A stretch of 64,000 nt of DNA from Symploca sp. SIO1C2 (lineage in GTDB: Bacteria; Cyanobacteriota; Cyanobacteriia; Cyanobacteriales; Coleofasciculaceae), in the NCBI GenBank assembly GCA_010672925.1, contig JAAHFP010000009.1, positions 76,242-140,241 on the forward strand. The letters run 5' to 3'. Under the pieces are notes generated by a model. It made no database searches. It saw nothing but the letters and a program-made list of their open reading frames with translations, and was not told the origin of the DNA. The first letter of the stretch is position 1. Every line of letters begins with the position of its first letter. The translations under genes and the position numbers were made by a program. Positions 63,893-64,000 of the stretch are shown piece after piece.

Positions 63893-64000
63893 GGAAATGA
63901 GGTTATCAAAAGTGGGAATTGTGGAGGGGTTTGTGGGCTCAAGGATATGAATTTGGAGTTGTCTATCCACTCCTAGCTTTCAAAGGAAGTAACTCGATTA

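Overview
The window is chromosomal DNA of a repeat-rich, probably filamentous cyanobacterium. This rests on the rimP-nusA-ylxR gene order, an nblA gene (phycobilisome degradation), a FutA-type iron-binding lipoprotein, DUF928, CHASE2, CHAT, DUF4278, Uma2 and UPF0182 families, frequent HIP1 octamers (GCGATCGC), and many short intergenic tandem repeats. The genus cannot be fixed from sequence alone. No rRNA, tRNA or CRISPR array was seen.

Layout. 1-2,200: the rimP-nusA-ylxR operon on the minus strand, behind a structured leader that ends in an intrinsic terminator. 2,229-4,560: minisatellites, a channel-like membrane protein and a decayed IS200/IS605 element (intact tnpA, truncated divergent tnpB). 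4,883-25,106: a four-gene PKS/NRPS cluster on the minus strand, read from high to low coordinates: a reducing PKS module (KS-AT-DH-ER-KR-ACP), then C-A-PCP-KS-AT-DH-cMT-(half KR)-ACP, then C-PCP, then an LCM-family methyltransferase. No loading module or thioesterase is present. 25,515-30,842: a divergent kinase-AAA-GAF-SpoIIE signalling protein. 30,964-32,526: a GT39 glycosyltransferase. 32,820-38,082: an operon of a membrane TPR protein, an exported TPR protein and a membrane-anchored TPR-CHAT caspase-like protease. 38,101-38,706: nested small transposable elements. 38,705-46,622: SLBB polysaccharide export protein, thiS-thiE, HAD phosphatase, methyltransferase, TPR protein and lipoprotein. 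46,686-47,909: a TnpB. 48,072-50,069: a possible operator and three genes ending in a short-chain dehydrogenase. 50,803-53,971: a CHASE2 cyclase overlapping a DUF928 gene. 54,429-63,857: DUF4278, Uma2, VanX-like dipeptidase, DprA, FutA, NblA and a large UPF0182 membrane protein.

The PKS/NRPS genes are overlapping or closely spaced, carry TubC-type docking domains, and probably work as one assembly line. It would give a short lipopeptide-like or amide product with an alpha-methyl-beta-keto unit. The TPR/CHAT and CHASE2/DUF928 loci look like two parts of one cyanobacterial signalling family that often occurs together.

A striking theme is repeat invasion. The low-complexity repeats that fill intergenic space also sit in frame inside linkers of both large synthases and of the UPF0182 protein. 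Small inverted-repeat elements with visible 4-bp target duplications are nested near 38.1-38.7 kb, and mobile-element ends appear to supply the stop codons of at least two genes.
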